Positions 1 to 7,029 of a stretch of 64,000 nucleotides of DNA are shown here, piece by piece (within the stretch, counting starts at the first letter, position 1; every line of letters begins with the position of its first letter). The position numbers and the translations under genes were made by a program. This stretch comes from Acinetobacter silvestris. Lineage in GTDB: Bacteria > Pseudomonadota > Gammaproteobacteria > Pseudomonadales > Moraxellaceae. The notes beneath the pieces are model-generated. The model saw nothing but the letters and a program-made list of their open reading frames with translations. It was not told the origin of the DNA and ran no database searches. The DNA lies in assembly GCF_002135235.1 (NCBI RefSeq), contig NZ_NEGB01000006.1, positions 1-64,000 on the forward strand, given 5' to 3'.

Positions 1-41
1 GGCATTCAATAAGACCTTGGCGAGTAAGCATAAACAGTTGT

Positions 42-156
42 GCTGGCGACAATAGCAAGAGTGAACCACCTGATCCCTTCCCGAACTCAGAAGTGAAACC
101 TCTTAGCGCTGATGGTAGTGTGGGGTTACCCATGTGAGAGTAAGTCATCGCCAGCT
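42..156 (+). rRNA. rrf: 5S ribosomal RNA
   Basis: About 115 nt matching the gammaproteobacterial 5S rRNA: the 5' end GCTGGCGAC pairs with the 3' end GTCATCGCCAGC to form helix I, and the conserved internal CCGAACTCAGAAGTGAAAC is at about 80-98. Bases 1-41 are the 23S-5S spacer, so the window starts at the end of an rRNA operon that lies to the left. No tRNA follows the 5S here. Ends are set from the terminal helix and could be off by one or two bases. Confidence 0.95.
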
Positions 157-167
157 CATTAATTCTA

Positions 168-202
168 AAAACACCCCAACTTAACAGTTGGGGTGTTTTT
201 TT
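168..202 (+). terminator. Intrinsic terminator of the rRNA operon
   Basis: Perfect stem ACACCCCAAC / GTTGGGGTGT with a TTAACA loop, A-rich before and a run of seven T after, directly behind the 5S gene. It closes the rRNA transcript. Confidence 0.9.
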
Positions 203-601
203 ATGGGAAATATGTATGGAAGTTAGAGAGAGGGAGAATTAAAATGATATGAGCATGTTTAAATAGCTAAAAATAATCTTATGATTATGCTTCTTTATCT
301 TATTAGATGGGGGAATTCACTTAATATACAAAATTTTAGTTGTGAGTTTCAGTTAAAATTATTCGATCTGTGGTGGTTATATGATCGCTTTATTTTGTAT
401 ATAGTCTAATATTACTCAAGTTACATGTGACGATTCTCTATTAATAGAAATAATTTTATATAAAACTGATAGTTTAAGCAACATTTTTAAAACAGTTCTA
501 TGCAGAATATTTACACTGGGAACGAACTGTGTTTTCATAGCGGTTATTAATTGATACCACTAAAATAAATTTATTGGAAAAAATAAAGTTTGGGGATTTT
601 T
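203..601. other. Gene-free AT-rich gap
   Basis: About 400 bases between the rRNA terminator and the Ig-like lipoprotein. No ORF with a ribosome site and no tRNA fold was found. An imperfect inverted repeat (AACAGTTC at 491-498, GAACTGT at 524-530) lies about 75 bases before the lipoprotein start and could sit in its leader. The promoter of that gene must be here but could not be assigned securely. Confidence 0.5.
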
Positions 602-2629
602 ATGAAAAAAAGATTTAGTCTTAAGCTATCTGCAATTGCGGTTTCTACAATTTTAGCAAGTTGTGGAGGTGGGGGGGGCTATTTTAATAATAATACGAAT
701 AACTCTAGTGGAAATGGGAGTACAGAAACACCTCAGAATACTGCTGCTGAACTGTTATCGATAGGGCAAAGTAAAAGCAGCTTAAATGCTGGTACAGCAG
801 ATAGTTTAACTTTAACAATTCGTACCCTTGATAAAAATGGCGGTATTGTTCCAAAGTCGAATGTTAAAATTGAAATTGTAGATGCACAAAATTCTGGTGC
901 AAGTCTAAGCACGCTTACCAATATGGTCAGTGATGATAAAGGGCTTGTATCTACTGATGTGACATTGGCTGCAAGTACAAATCTAAATTCTAAAATGAAT
1001 CGTACCATTACAATTGTTATAACGTCTGGTAAAGTTAAACAGGAAATTTTGATTCCAATTAGTGGTACAGTAGTTGGAATTTCTTCTGATGTAACTTTAT
1101 TGGAAGAAGGGCAAAGTGCAACATTAACTGTGAAAGCGGTAGATGCAGCGGGTAAAGCGTTGGAGAGTGCAAAAGCTTCTCTTGTAAATGCCGCTGGTGT
1201 GGAAGTTTTTGCAGCTGTTGCTACAGATAAAGATGGTAATGCAGTATTTAAGGTACCTTATTTACAGGTAAGAAACTCTGCTAATCAGAAACTTGAATTA
1301 ATTGGAAAAATTACAGTTGATGGGCAGAACCAATCTGTAACAAATTTACTTTCATCAGGTGGTATTACATTAGTTGCAAATGTTGCAAACAATGTAATTC
1401 AGACGATTTCTGATTCTACTCCTGTTGGTGTTGGAGTTAGTAAAAATATAACGGTCAAAGTTTCTGCGAAGACTCAGGCCGAATTAACCAGTCAAAGTGT
1501 TAATTTTGAAACGACTAATGGGAAAGTTACAGCCTCATCTCCAATTACTAATATTCGTCAGGAAAATGGTCAATGGGTAGGTGAAGCTAGTACTACGCTT
1601 GTTGGTAAAATCGCTGCTGTAGCGACAGTATCTGCTCAATTTGGCAATAGCATTGCTTATATTTCACAGCAAATTAGTGCTGGAGCACCAAAAACAATTT
1701 CATTGCAATCAGATGCAAGTGTACTTGCCCCTGGCACAAATACCAAAGTAATTGCGCTTGTAAAAGATCAGAACGGAACGCCAATTCCAAATACTAAGGT
1801 TAATTTTACTGTACTTAAAGATACCTCACTAAGTGGGCGAATTTCGCAGCCATCGGCAATGACTGACTCCGCTGGACGTGCTACAGTTATTTATACAGCA
1901 GGTTCTGCACAAACATTAGGTGGTGGCGTTGAAATTCAGGCATCTGCAGGAGAAGCAACTGCTCCTACACCCGTGTATTCAGAAAATCTATTATTAACTG
2001 TATCTATGCAATCTGCATTTATTACTGTTGCGCAGAATCATCAAATTCTAAAAGTTGCAGGTGATGATACTAATTACTATAAAGAGTTCTCAGCTTCAGT
2101 CGTGGATACAGCGGGGAATCCAATTGCAGGGCAAAAAATCAGTATTTCTTTGGATTTAGCAAGTTTTTATAAAGGTAAATTCAATTGGGTACGTGATTAT
2201 AGTTATGGTCAGGATGGTAGTGGTGCTTGGGCTTGGTTAAGCAAGCTGCAATGGTCTCGTGATTATATGACTTATATCAATGGTATTTCAAAACCAGTAG
2301 TGACTTATGTAGAATGCCCAAGTAATGAATTTCCGAATCCAATTTCAATTTTAGGCTCAGATAATTCTATTCTTGGTACTCAAGGTAGTTTTGTGACAGA
2401 TGCTCAAGGTAAATTCTCATTTAAAGTACGTTATGGTCGTAATTATTCAAATTGGCTGCGAGTTAATTTAAATGCTTCTACAAATGTTTCTACCAAAGAC
2501 AATATGACAGCATTATCTTTCATGCCTCCTGTAGCATCAGATGATGTTGATGATATTGATGGTAAATGGCGTCCAGATCATGAAAGTCCTTACGGCATGG
2601 ATATTTCAACATGTTCGAATTATAAATAG
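602..2629 (+). CDS. Large surface lipoprotein with repeated Ig-like (Big-1 type) domains
   Basis: 675 residues. The start is ATG 602, because the residues just upstream would need a TTG start and GGGGA at 592-596 is positioned for 602. Residues 1-21 form a lipoprotein signal peptide with lipobox L-A-S-C (Cys21), followed by a glycine run and an Asn/Ser-rich linker to about residue 45. The rest is beta-rich repeats of about 90-110 residues with invasin/Big-1 hallmarks (for example VLAPGTNTKVIALVKDQNG near 375 and TDSAGRATV near 425). The last repeat, from about 500, contains a Trp/Tyr-rich insert, and the protein ends in an acidic tail. Family members are exported and act in adhesion or as envelope structure; the ligand here is unknown. 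A G8 tract lies right after the lipobox codons (671-678). The gene stands alone between two terminators. Confidence 0.8.
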   Translation: MKKRFSLKLSAIAVSTILASCGGGGGYFNNNTNNSSGNGSTETPQNTAAELLSIGQSKSSLNAGTADSLTLTIRTLDKNGGIVPKSNVKIEIVDAQNSGASLSTLTNMVSDDKGLVSTDVTLAASTNLNSKMNRTITIVITSGKVKQEILIPISGTVVGISSDVTLLEEGQSATLTVKAVDAAGKALESAKASLVNAAGVEVFAAVATDKDGNAVFKVPYLQVRNSANQKLELIGKITVDGQNQSVTNLLSSGGITLVANVANNVIQTISDSTPVGVGVSKNITVKVSAKTQAELTSQSVNFETTNGKVTASSPITNIRQENGQWVGEASTTLVGKIAAVATVSAQFGNSIAYISQQISAGAPKTISLQSDASVLAPGTNTKVIALVKDQNGTPIPNTKVNFTVLKDTSLSGRISQPSAMTDSAGRATVIYTAGSAQTLGGGVEIQASAGEATAPTPVYSENLLLTVSMQSAFITVAQNHQILKVAGDDTNYYKEFSASVVDTAGNPIAGQKISISLDLASFYKGKFNWVRDYSYGQDGSGAWAWLSKLQWSRDYMTYINGISKPVVTYVECPSNEFPNPISILGSDNSILGTQGSFVTDAQGKFSFKVRYGRNYSNWLRVNLNASTNVSTKDNMTALSFMPPVASDDVDDIDGKWRPDHESPYGMDISTCSNYK

Positions 2630-2639
2630 TTTGGTTTAA

Positions 2640-2670
2640 TAAAAAACCGCAGTTAAACTGCGGTTTTTTA
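2640..2670. terminator. Bidirectional intrinsic terminator
   Basis: AAAAAACCGCAG TTAAA CTGCGGTTTTTT: a perfect stem with A and T runs on both sides. It ends the Ig-like lipoprotein gene on the plus strand and also lies just after the small lipoprotein gene on the minus strand. Confidence 0.9.
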
Positions 2671-2683
2671 ATATTTAAACTTT

Positions 2684-2788
2684 TTAGATTGCTGTCCCCA
2701 TACTCACACCAACAGTCGGTCTTATGTTCATCGAACTACAAGCAGAAATGACTAAACAACAAACCAAAATCAACATTAATTTATTCAT
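2684..2788 (-). CDS. Very small lipoprotein (34 residues)
   Basis: The reading frame starts at ATG 2788 and stops at TAA 2684. The N-terminus (MNKLMLILVCCLVISACSS) has a lysine, a hydrophobic core and a lipobox I-S-A-C (Cys17), leaving a mature lipopeptide of only about 18 residues ending in GVSMGTAI. Its start overlaps the last 8 bases of the upstream DUF442 gene, and AAGG about 8 bases before the ATG is a fair ribosome site, so it looks translationally coupled as the third gene of that operon. The bidirectional terminator follows directly. No function can be given; small lipoproteins of this kind include entericidins and outer-membrane anchors, but no specific relationship is claimed. Confidence 0.65.
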   Translation of the reverse strand: MNKLMLILVCCLVISACSSMNIRPTVGVSMGTAI

Positions 2789-3203
2789 TGAGTAAGCCTT
2801 GAGACTTTGCATTATTAAAAAGCGTGGTTGATCGAGAACCTGTTTTACAGATCATCAAAATAGGCTTGGGTAGACTATTATAATATTTGGAAAACTCAAT
2901 AATGTCGGATTGAGAAATTTGACCACTGCTAATCGGTTGATAGATTAGGCTTACTTTTGATTTTTCACTAATATTTCTGAGCTGATGTGCCGTAGTTAAA
3001 TTACCTTGTTCATCATCAGGGCGGTTGACAACAACTGACTTAAAACCAAGTGCAATTAATTTTTGAAATTTATCAGTTGTCATTTCACCTGAAACACTGA
3101 CGTCAGTCGCCAGTGCTCGGCTGAGATCTACATTCTCTGCATAGGTTACATGGGTATAAATTAAACAACAGCAGAATACTAAGGAGATGAAACTTTTAGT
3201 CAT
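2781..3203 (-). CDS. Exported DUF442 / TIGR01244-type phosphatase-like protein
   Basis: 140 residues with an N-terminal signal peptide (hydrophobic 5-21, cleavage likely after THVTYA). The body matches the DUF442 'beta-lactamase hydrolase-like' family, a dual-specificity-phosphatase fold: VVNRPDDEQ near 58 and the active loop ICKTGSRST near 118, a CX5R motif with Cys and Arg both present. The family is linked to sulfide metabolism and rhodanese-like chemistry. It is clearly a paralogue of the next gene upstream (3196-3531), sharing the YQPI.(A/S)GQI and LPKPILM blocks. It overlaps that gene by 8 bases, so the two are co-transcribed and probably coupled. It differs in carrying a signal peptide, placing this copy in the periplasm. 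Confidence 0.75.
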   Translation of the reverse strand: MTKSFISLVFCCCLIYTHVTYAENVDLSRALATDVSVSGEMTTDKFQKLIALGFKSVVVNRPDDEQGNLTTAHQLRNISEKSKVSLIYQPISSGQISQSDIIEFSKYYNSLPKPILMICKTGSRSTTLFNNAKSQGLLNE

Positions 3204-3531
3204 CTAAAAGATCCATTTGCTTTGCCAGTTGGTACAAATTATTGGAACGGTTACCCGTACGGCAGAACATTAAAATAGGTTTTGGAAGCTCATTATAATG
3301 ATTGGCAAATGTACGCACATCGATTTCTGTAATCTGACCAGCAATGATCGGTTGATAGACATAGTCTAATCCCGCAACTTGTGCTGCTGCTTCAATTTGA
3401 GCACTAGTGGGTTGTGTCGCACCACCTTCCATATCAGGGCGGTTATTGATGACTGATTTAAAACCTTTTTCAACCACTTGAGAAATATGTTCAGGGCTAA
3501 TTTGACCTGCAAAACCTACACTTTCACTCAT
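3196..3531 (-). CDS. Cytoplasmic DUF442 / TIGR01244-type phosphatase-like protein
   Basis: 111 residues, no signal peptide. It shows the DUF442 pattern: FKSVINNRPDMEGG near 29 and the CX5R loop FCRTGNRSN near 93. Family knowledge places such proteins as small tyrosine-phosphatase-fold enzymes, sometimes fused to persulfide dioxygenase or rhodanese domains and acting in sulfur oxidation. It is the first gene of a minus-strand operon followed by its exported paralogue and a tiny lipoprotein. The substrate is unknown. Confidence 0.8.
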   Translation of the reverse strand: MSESVGFAGQISPEHISQVVEKGFKSVINNRPDMEGGATQPTSAQIEAAAQVAGLDYVYQPIIAGQITEIDVRTFANHYNELPKPILMFCRTGNRSNNLYQLAKQMDLLDD

Positions 3532-3657
3532 GTTGCCACTCCAAATAGCTTAAAAATACTCTATGCTAATATAATAACACTAAGCTTTGCCTTGGACTAA
3601 AATGACCGAGCATTTTTATAAGAGAAAACTAACAAATAATAATGCAATGGAGCGCGT

Positions 3658-4554
3658 ATGTACGTGTATACAGTAGAACCACTGTATGTTCAAAGCGGTC
3701 AAGATGTCATAGCTGCCGATTTTTATCGACCTAAGAATATTAGAAAACCTGCAGTAATTGTGATGGCACATGGCTTTGCAGCCTTACGCCAATTTAAATT
3801 GATTCAATACGCACAGCGCTTTGCTCAGGCAGGATATGCTGTGGTTTTATTTGATTATCGGTTTTGGGGGGGGAGTACTGGACATCCTCGTGAACTGGTC
3901 TCGATTAAATATCAATTAGAGGATTGGAAAACAGTCATTTCACATCTTGCAGCAAAAAAAAATATCGATGCACGTAACATAGTCCTTTGGGGCACATCCT
4001 TGAGTGGTGGCTATGTACTGAGCCTCGCTTCTGAACTGAAAAATATTCAAGCCGTGATGGTACAAGTACCTTATGTAGATGGTGCAGAAAGTGCTAAGAC
4101 TTATCCATTGCATCAATTACCAAAAGCATTAAAATTATCCAGTCAGGATTATATGAGTGGTAAAGTCGGGCTGGTCACTAAAACTTTACCCGTGGTTCAC
4201 CCTTTTGATTTGTGCTTTTTACCGACGAAAGACAGCTATAATGGCTATATGTCGATTGTCAATCCAGACTATTTTTGGAGTGGAGAAGTCCCTGCAAGAG
4301 CCTTTTTTAACTTAATTCGTTATCGGCCTATACAAACTGTTCGTAATATTAATTTGCCAGTCTTGTTTATTGCAGCACAAAAAGACAGTTTTATTCCAAT
4401 TGAATCGAGTCGAGAAACGGCAACCAATATTGCACCATTTGTACAATATCATGAATGGAATATGTCACATTTCGATATTTATCATGGGGTATGGCTGGAA
4501 AAAGCAATTTTGACTCAGTTAGAATTTTTACATCAACATATAGGAGTGAGCTAG
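3658..4554 (+). CDS. Alpha/beta hydrolase
   Basis: 298 residues. Typical order of an alpha/beta hydrolase: strand and oxyanion loop IVMAHGFAALRQ near 34-45, FDYRFWGGSTGHPRE near 65-79, nucleophile elbow LWGTSLSGG near 118 (the fifth position of the usual GxSxG is Ser), late acidic strand PVLFIAAQKDSFIP near 238 and a C-terminal His in MSHFDIYHG near 275. It resembles the uncharacterised YcjY-type and dienelactone-hydrolase-like group; substrate unknown. It is directly abutted by the thioredoxin gene (stop TAG immediately followed by ATG), so they form an operon. A G8 run lies inside the gene at 3866-3873. Confidence 0.8.
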   Translation: MYVYTVEPLYVQSGQDVIAADFYRPKNIRKPAVIVMAHGFAALRQFKLIQYAQRFAQAGYAVVLFDYRFWGGSTGHPRELVSIKYQLEDWKTVISHLAAKKNIDARNIVLWGTSLSGGYVLSLASELKNIQAVMVQVPYVDGAESAKTYPLHQLPKALKLSSQDYMSGKVGLVTKTLPVVHPFDLCFLPTKDSYNGYMSIVNPDYFWSGEVPARAFFNLIRYRPIQTVRNINLPVLFIAAQKDSFIPIESSRETATNIAPFVQYHEWNMSHFDIYHGVWLEKAILTQLEFLHQHIGVS

Positions 4555-4986
4555 ATGATTATTGTATGCCCATCTTGTAGCGCTAAAAATCGTGTTCCTA
4601 AAGAGAAACTAGATTCTCAACCGAGTTGTGGTCAATGTCATCAAGGCTTGATTCCGCTTACTCCGATTGAACTTAATGAACAAAATTTTAGTCACTTTAT
4701 TAGTAATAGCGATTTACCCATTTTAGTGGATTTATGGGCAGAGTGGTGTGGGCCTTGTAAAATGATGGCGCCACACTTTGCTGAGACTGCCAAGCATAAT
4801 CCGTATGTTGTTTTTGCCAAGATTGATACAGAAGCCAATCCACGATTGAGTGGTGCATTCAATGTCCGCAGTATTCCAACGCTGGTTTTAATGAAGAAAA
4901 CTAAGGAAGTTGCTAGAATAAGTGGTGTGTTACGCGCTAACCAATTACAAGAATGGTTAGACCAACAGTTGAATACCCCAGAATAG
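4555..4986 (+). CDS. trxC: Thioredoxin 2
   Basis: 143 residues. The N-terminal zinc-binding module has two CxxC pairs (Cys5/Cys8 and Cys25/Cys28), which distinguishes TrxC from TrxA. The thioredoxin fold follows with active site WCGPC (Cys65, Cys68) and the cis-Pro loop SIPTLVL near 111. It reduces protein disulfides in the cytoplasm; the zinc module tunes its redox potential in E. coli TrxC. The start codon follows the hydrolase stop without a gap, and a thioesterase gene follows 21 bases after the stop. Confidence 0.92.
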   Translation: MIIVCPSCSAKNRVPKEKLDSQPSCGQCHQGLIPLTPIELNEQNFSHFISNSDLPILVDLWAEWCGPCKMMAPHFAETAKHNPYVVFAKIDTEANPRLSGAFNVRSIPTLVLMKKTKEVARISGVLRANQLQEWLDQQLNTPE

Positions 4987-5007
4987 ATCTCTGGATTTGG
5001 AGTTAAT

Positions 5008-5421
5008 GTGTCAGATTCTCATGTAAAACCTGAAGGTACACTTTCTTTACAAACTATTGCCATGCCAGCAGATACAAATTGGAGTGGTGATGTTTTTGGT
5101 GGTTGGATTGTTTCACAAATGGACTTGGCAGGGGCAATTCATGCAGAGCGTTTTAGTAAGGGGCGTTGTGCGACCATTTCAATTAATCAAATGACTTTTT
5201 TAGTGCCCGTCAAAGTCGGTGACGTCATTAGTTGTTATACCAAAATTTTAAAAGTGGGTAACACGTCTATTCAAATGCAAATTGAGGTGTGGGATAGTCA
5301 TGATAGTTCCCGCGTACCGATACGAGTCACGGAAGGAGTTTTTACTTTTGTGGCTGTAGATGTACAAGGTGGTAAACGTCAAATTTCTGAAGAAATTAAA
5401 CAAAAGTACTTGGTTAAGTAG
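5008..5421 (+). CDS. yciA: Acyl-CoA thioesterase, YciA type
   Basis: 137 residues with a GTG start at 5008 supported by GGAG at 4999-5002; the ATG at 5006 is out of frame. Hotdog-fold signature: PADTNWSGDVFGGWIVSQMD, where the Asp of the DVFGGW segment is the usual catalytic residue, followed by the long helix and VKVGDVISCYTKILKVG. YciA enzymes are hexameric thioesterases with broad acyl-CoA range that act in the cytoplasm and may balance CoA pools and membrane lipid synthesis. Last gene of the hydrolase-trxC-yciA operon, closed by the terminator that follows. Confidence 0.88.
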   Translation: MSDSHVKPEGTLSLQTIAMPADTNWSGDVFGGWIVSQMDLAGAIHAERFSKGRCATISINQMTFLVPVKVGDVISCYTKILKVGNTSIQMQIEVWDSHDSSRVPIRVTEGVFTFVAVDVQGGKRQISEEIKQKYLVK

Positions 5422-5433
5422 CCAACGCAAGAT

Positions 5434-5463
5434 AAAAAATCCCAATCTTCATTGGGATTTTTT
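5434..5463 (+). terminator. Intrinsic terminator after yciA
   Basis: AAAAAATCCCAAT CTTC ATTGGGATTTTTTA, perfect stem with T tract just after the thioesterase stop. It also has an A run upstream and may serve the convergent minus-strand gene. Confidence 0.88.
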
Positions 5464-5496
5464 ATTAACTTCAAAACATGGTTGAAGATGAGGGCA

Positions 5497-5997
5497 TTAC
5501 TTTTTTAGCTGAGATTTAGCGATCCAAGCCCATAACATTTCACACTGAATGGGTTCTTGTCCTGTCTCATCAGTCACAGAAACAGATACTAGGGTTTCAC
5601 CTTTTTCGGTGCTTTGCATGAGCGTGATTTGTTCATCAGTCAAGGTTGCTACAGCCTTCATATTACCCTTAGTTGGGCGTTTGAAGTCTACTTTTAAGCT
5701 TTTGATTAGAACAATACAGTGATCAGGAACATTCATCCCTGTCACAAAACCAGTGGCTGTTTCCGCAATGAGTGCCATTGCACAGGCATGAACCTGACCA
5801 ATATGGTTTTGGATTGCACGATGGTTTTGAATTTCAACAATCACTTGAGAATGACTGACTTCAATATATTTGATATGGGCAGTGCCGACCATAGGAACGA
5901 CTCGACCAAAAGCCTTGCTCCACAGCGTACTTCGAATACCTTTCGGAAATTTTGCAGTCGCTTTTACCAGTTTTGCTAAACGATTGGTCTGAGTCAT
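5497..5997 (-). CDS. DUF4442 family hotdog-fold thioesterase-like protein
   Basis: 166 residues. The region NHRAIQNHIGQVHACAMALIAETATG (about 58-83) matches the hotdog long helix of DUF4442 and PaaI-like proteins, and SLKVDFKRPTKGNMKAVATL matches the second hotdog strand pair. A thioesterase-like activity is inferred from fold only; the substrate is unknown. It precedes yajQ in gene order on the other side and converges with the yciA operon. It probably has its own transcript: yajQ starts upstream at 6514 and ends 28 bases before this start, so a yajQ-DUF4442 operon is likely. Confidence 0.7.
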   Translation of the reverse strand: MTQTNRLAKLVKATAKFPKGIRSTLWSKAFGRVVPMVGTAHIKYIEVSHSQVIVEIQNHRAIQNHIGQVHACAMALIAETATGFVTGMNVPDHCIVLIKSLKVDFKRPTKGNMKAVATLTDEQITLMQSTEKGETLVSVSVTDETGQEPIQCEMLWAWIAKSQLKK

Positions 5998-6025
5998 ATC
6001 GAATCCTATGTTTATCTAAAAGACC

Positions 6026-6514
6026 TTAGTCCTTAAAGTTATTAAATTGTAAAGGCACGCCGAATTGTTGTTCTTTAAGAAACGCCATAACTTGTTGCAA
6101 AGTATCGCGTTTTTTATCGGTAACACGAATTTTATCGCCTTGAATAGAAGATTGCACTTTGATGCCGCTTTCTTTAATGGCTTTATTTATTTTTTTTGCG
6201 GTATCCGAGTCAAGACCATCTTTGAGTTTGATGACTTGAATAACATTTTTACCTGAAGCTGTCATTTTTTGTGGATCAAGTGCTTGAATATCAACTTTGC
6301 GTTTAAAGAAATGATTTTCCAGCATGCTAAAAACTTGTTCACATTGGAAATCACTTTCTGTCGAAATTTTAATTTCTTTATTTTTTTCACTGATTTCAAT
6401 TGAAACGTCCTGACCACGGAAGTCAAAGCGCGTTGCAATTTCTTTTTGAGTGTTTTGAACAGCATGATTCACTTCAAAAATCTCTAATTCTGAAACAATA
6501 TCTAAAGATGGCAT
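6026..6514 (-). CDS. yajQ: YajQ family nucleotide-binding protein
   Basis: 162 residues, the usual length. It begins MPSLDIVSELEIFEV, followed by the family-typical NTQKEIATRFDFRG and the C-terminal QVMAFLKEQQFGVPLQFNNF. YajQ proteins have two ferredoxin-like domains. Members in Xanthomonas and Pseudomonas bind cyclic di-GMP and act as transcription co-regulators, and the E. coli protein binds nucleotides and RNA. The exact role in Acinetobacter is not known. First gene of a probable operon with the DUF4442 gene. Confidence 0.92.
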   Translation of the reverse strand: MPSLDIVSELEIFEVNHAVQNTQKEIATRFDFRGQDVSIEISEKNKEIKISTESDFQCEQVFSMLENHFFKRKVDIQALDPQKMTASGKNVIQVIKLKDGLDSDTAKKINKAIKESGIKVQSSIQGDKIRVTDKKRDTLQQVMAFLKEQQFGVPLQFNNFKD

Positions 6515-6604
6515 AGTTTAACCTTTACAAAGGGAAAGAATATCTGAGATGCTAGGGATGTTTTCTTCATTTGCCAAGTGCTGTTTACATCAAAGGAGTG
6601 TGCA

Positions 6605-6919
6605 ATGATCCGTAAACAAGAAATTACTACATTTGAGTTCCCAGAAAATGCGATTATTTGGGATGTTCGTGATGCAAAAGCCTATGCAGAAGGTCATGTT
6701 AAAGGTGCTGTCAATCAGCCAATTGATGATTTGAATGCGCAAAGCTTGACTCAAGTGAATTCGGATCAGTCCATTTACATACTATGTGGTGGTGGGAGTA
6801 AAGCTCCTCGTGCAGCTGAGAAGTTAGAAAGCTTAGACAACGCTCGTGATTACGTTGTTTTAATGGGAGGCACACGTGCAGTACGTGATGCAGGTATTCC
6901 TTTAGAACAAGGTTGTTAA
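6605..6919 (+). CDS. Rhodanese-like single-domain protein
   Basis: 104 residues. Start ATG 6605 is chosen because AAAGGAG (6592-6598) sits 6 bases before it; an upstream GTG in frame has no ribosome site. Rhodanese features: IIWDVRDAKAYAEGHVKGAVNQP near 20-42 and the active-site loop YILCGGGSKAPRAAE with Cys near 67. The loop is that of a single-domain sulfurtransferase moving sulfane sulfur. It is divergent from yajQ and followed by two small hairpins. The partner is unknown. Confidence 0.85.
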   Translation: MIRKQEITTFEFPENAIIWDVRDAKAYAEGHVKGAVNQPIDDLNAQSLTQVNSDQSIYILCGGGSKAPRAAEKLESLDNARDYVVLMGGTRAVRDAGIPLEQGC

Positions 6920-6969
6920 AATAAGCGCCGAAAGGTGCTTTTTTATGTCGTGAAGAAGATTCGATTTTA

Positions 6970-6994
6970 TAAAGCCTCCATTTAGGAGGCTTTA
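6970..6994. terminator. Hairpin between rhodanese and mnmC
   Basis: AAAGCCTCC ATTTA GGAGGCTTTA: a perfect 9-base stem with A and T on both sides, between two convergent genes. A weaker hairpin (AAGCGCCGAAAGGTGCTTTTTT, about 6923-6944) precedes it. Confidence 0.7.
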
Positions 6995-7029
6995 TTGTTA
7001 CGGTTGCAACGTAACTTTCAGCCTGCACA

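Noticed and set aside
490..536. AACAGTTC / GAACTGT pair as a terminator or operator
   Set aside because: Arms are short and unequal, with a 25-base loop and no T tract; may be chance.
733..1008. 91-codon minus-strand ORF inside the Ig-like lipoprotein
   Set aside because: Shadow frame on the opposite strand of a clear gene with no supporting domain; the same holds for the many other antisense frames of 60-125 codons in the window.
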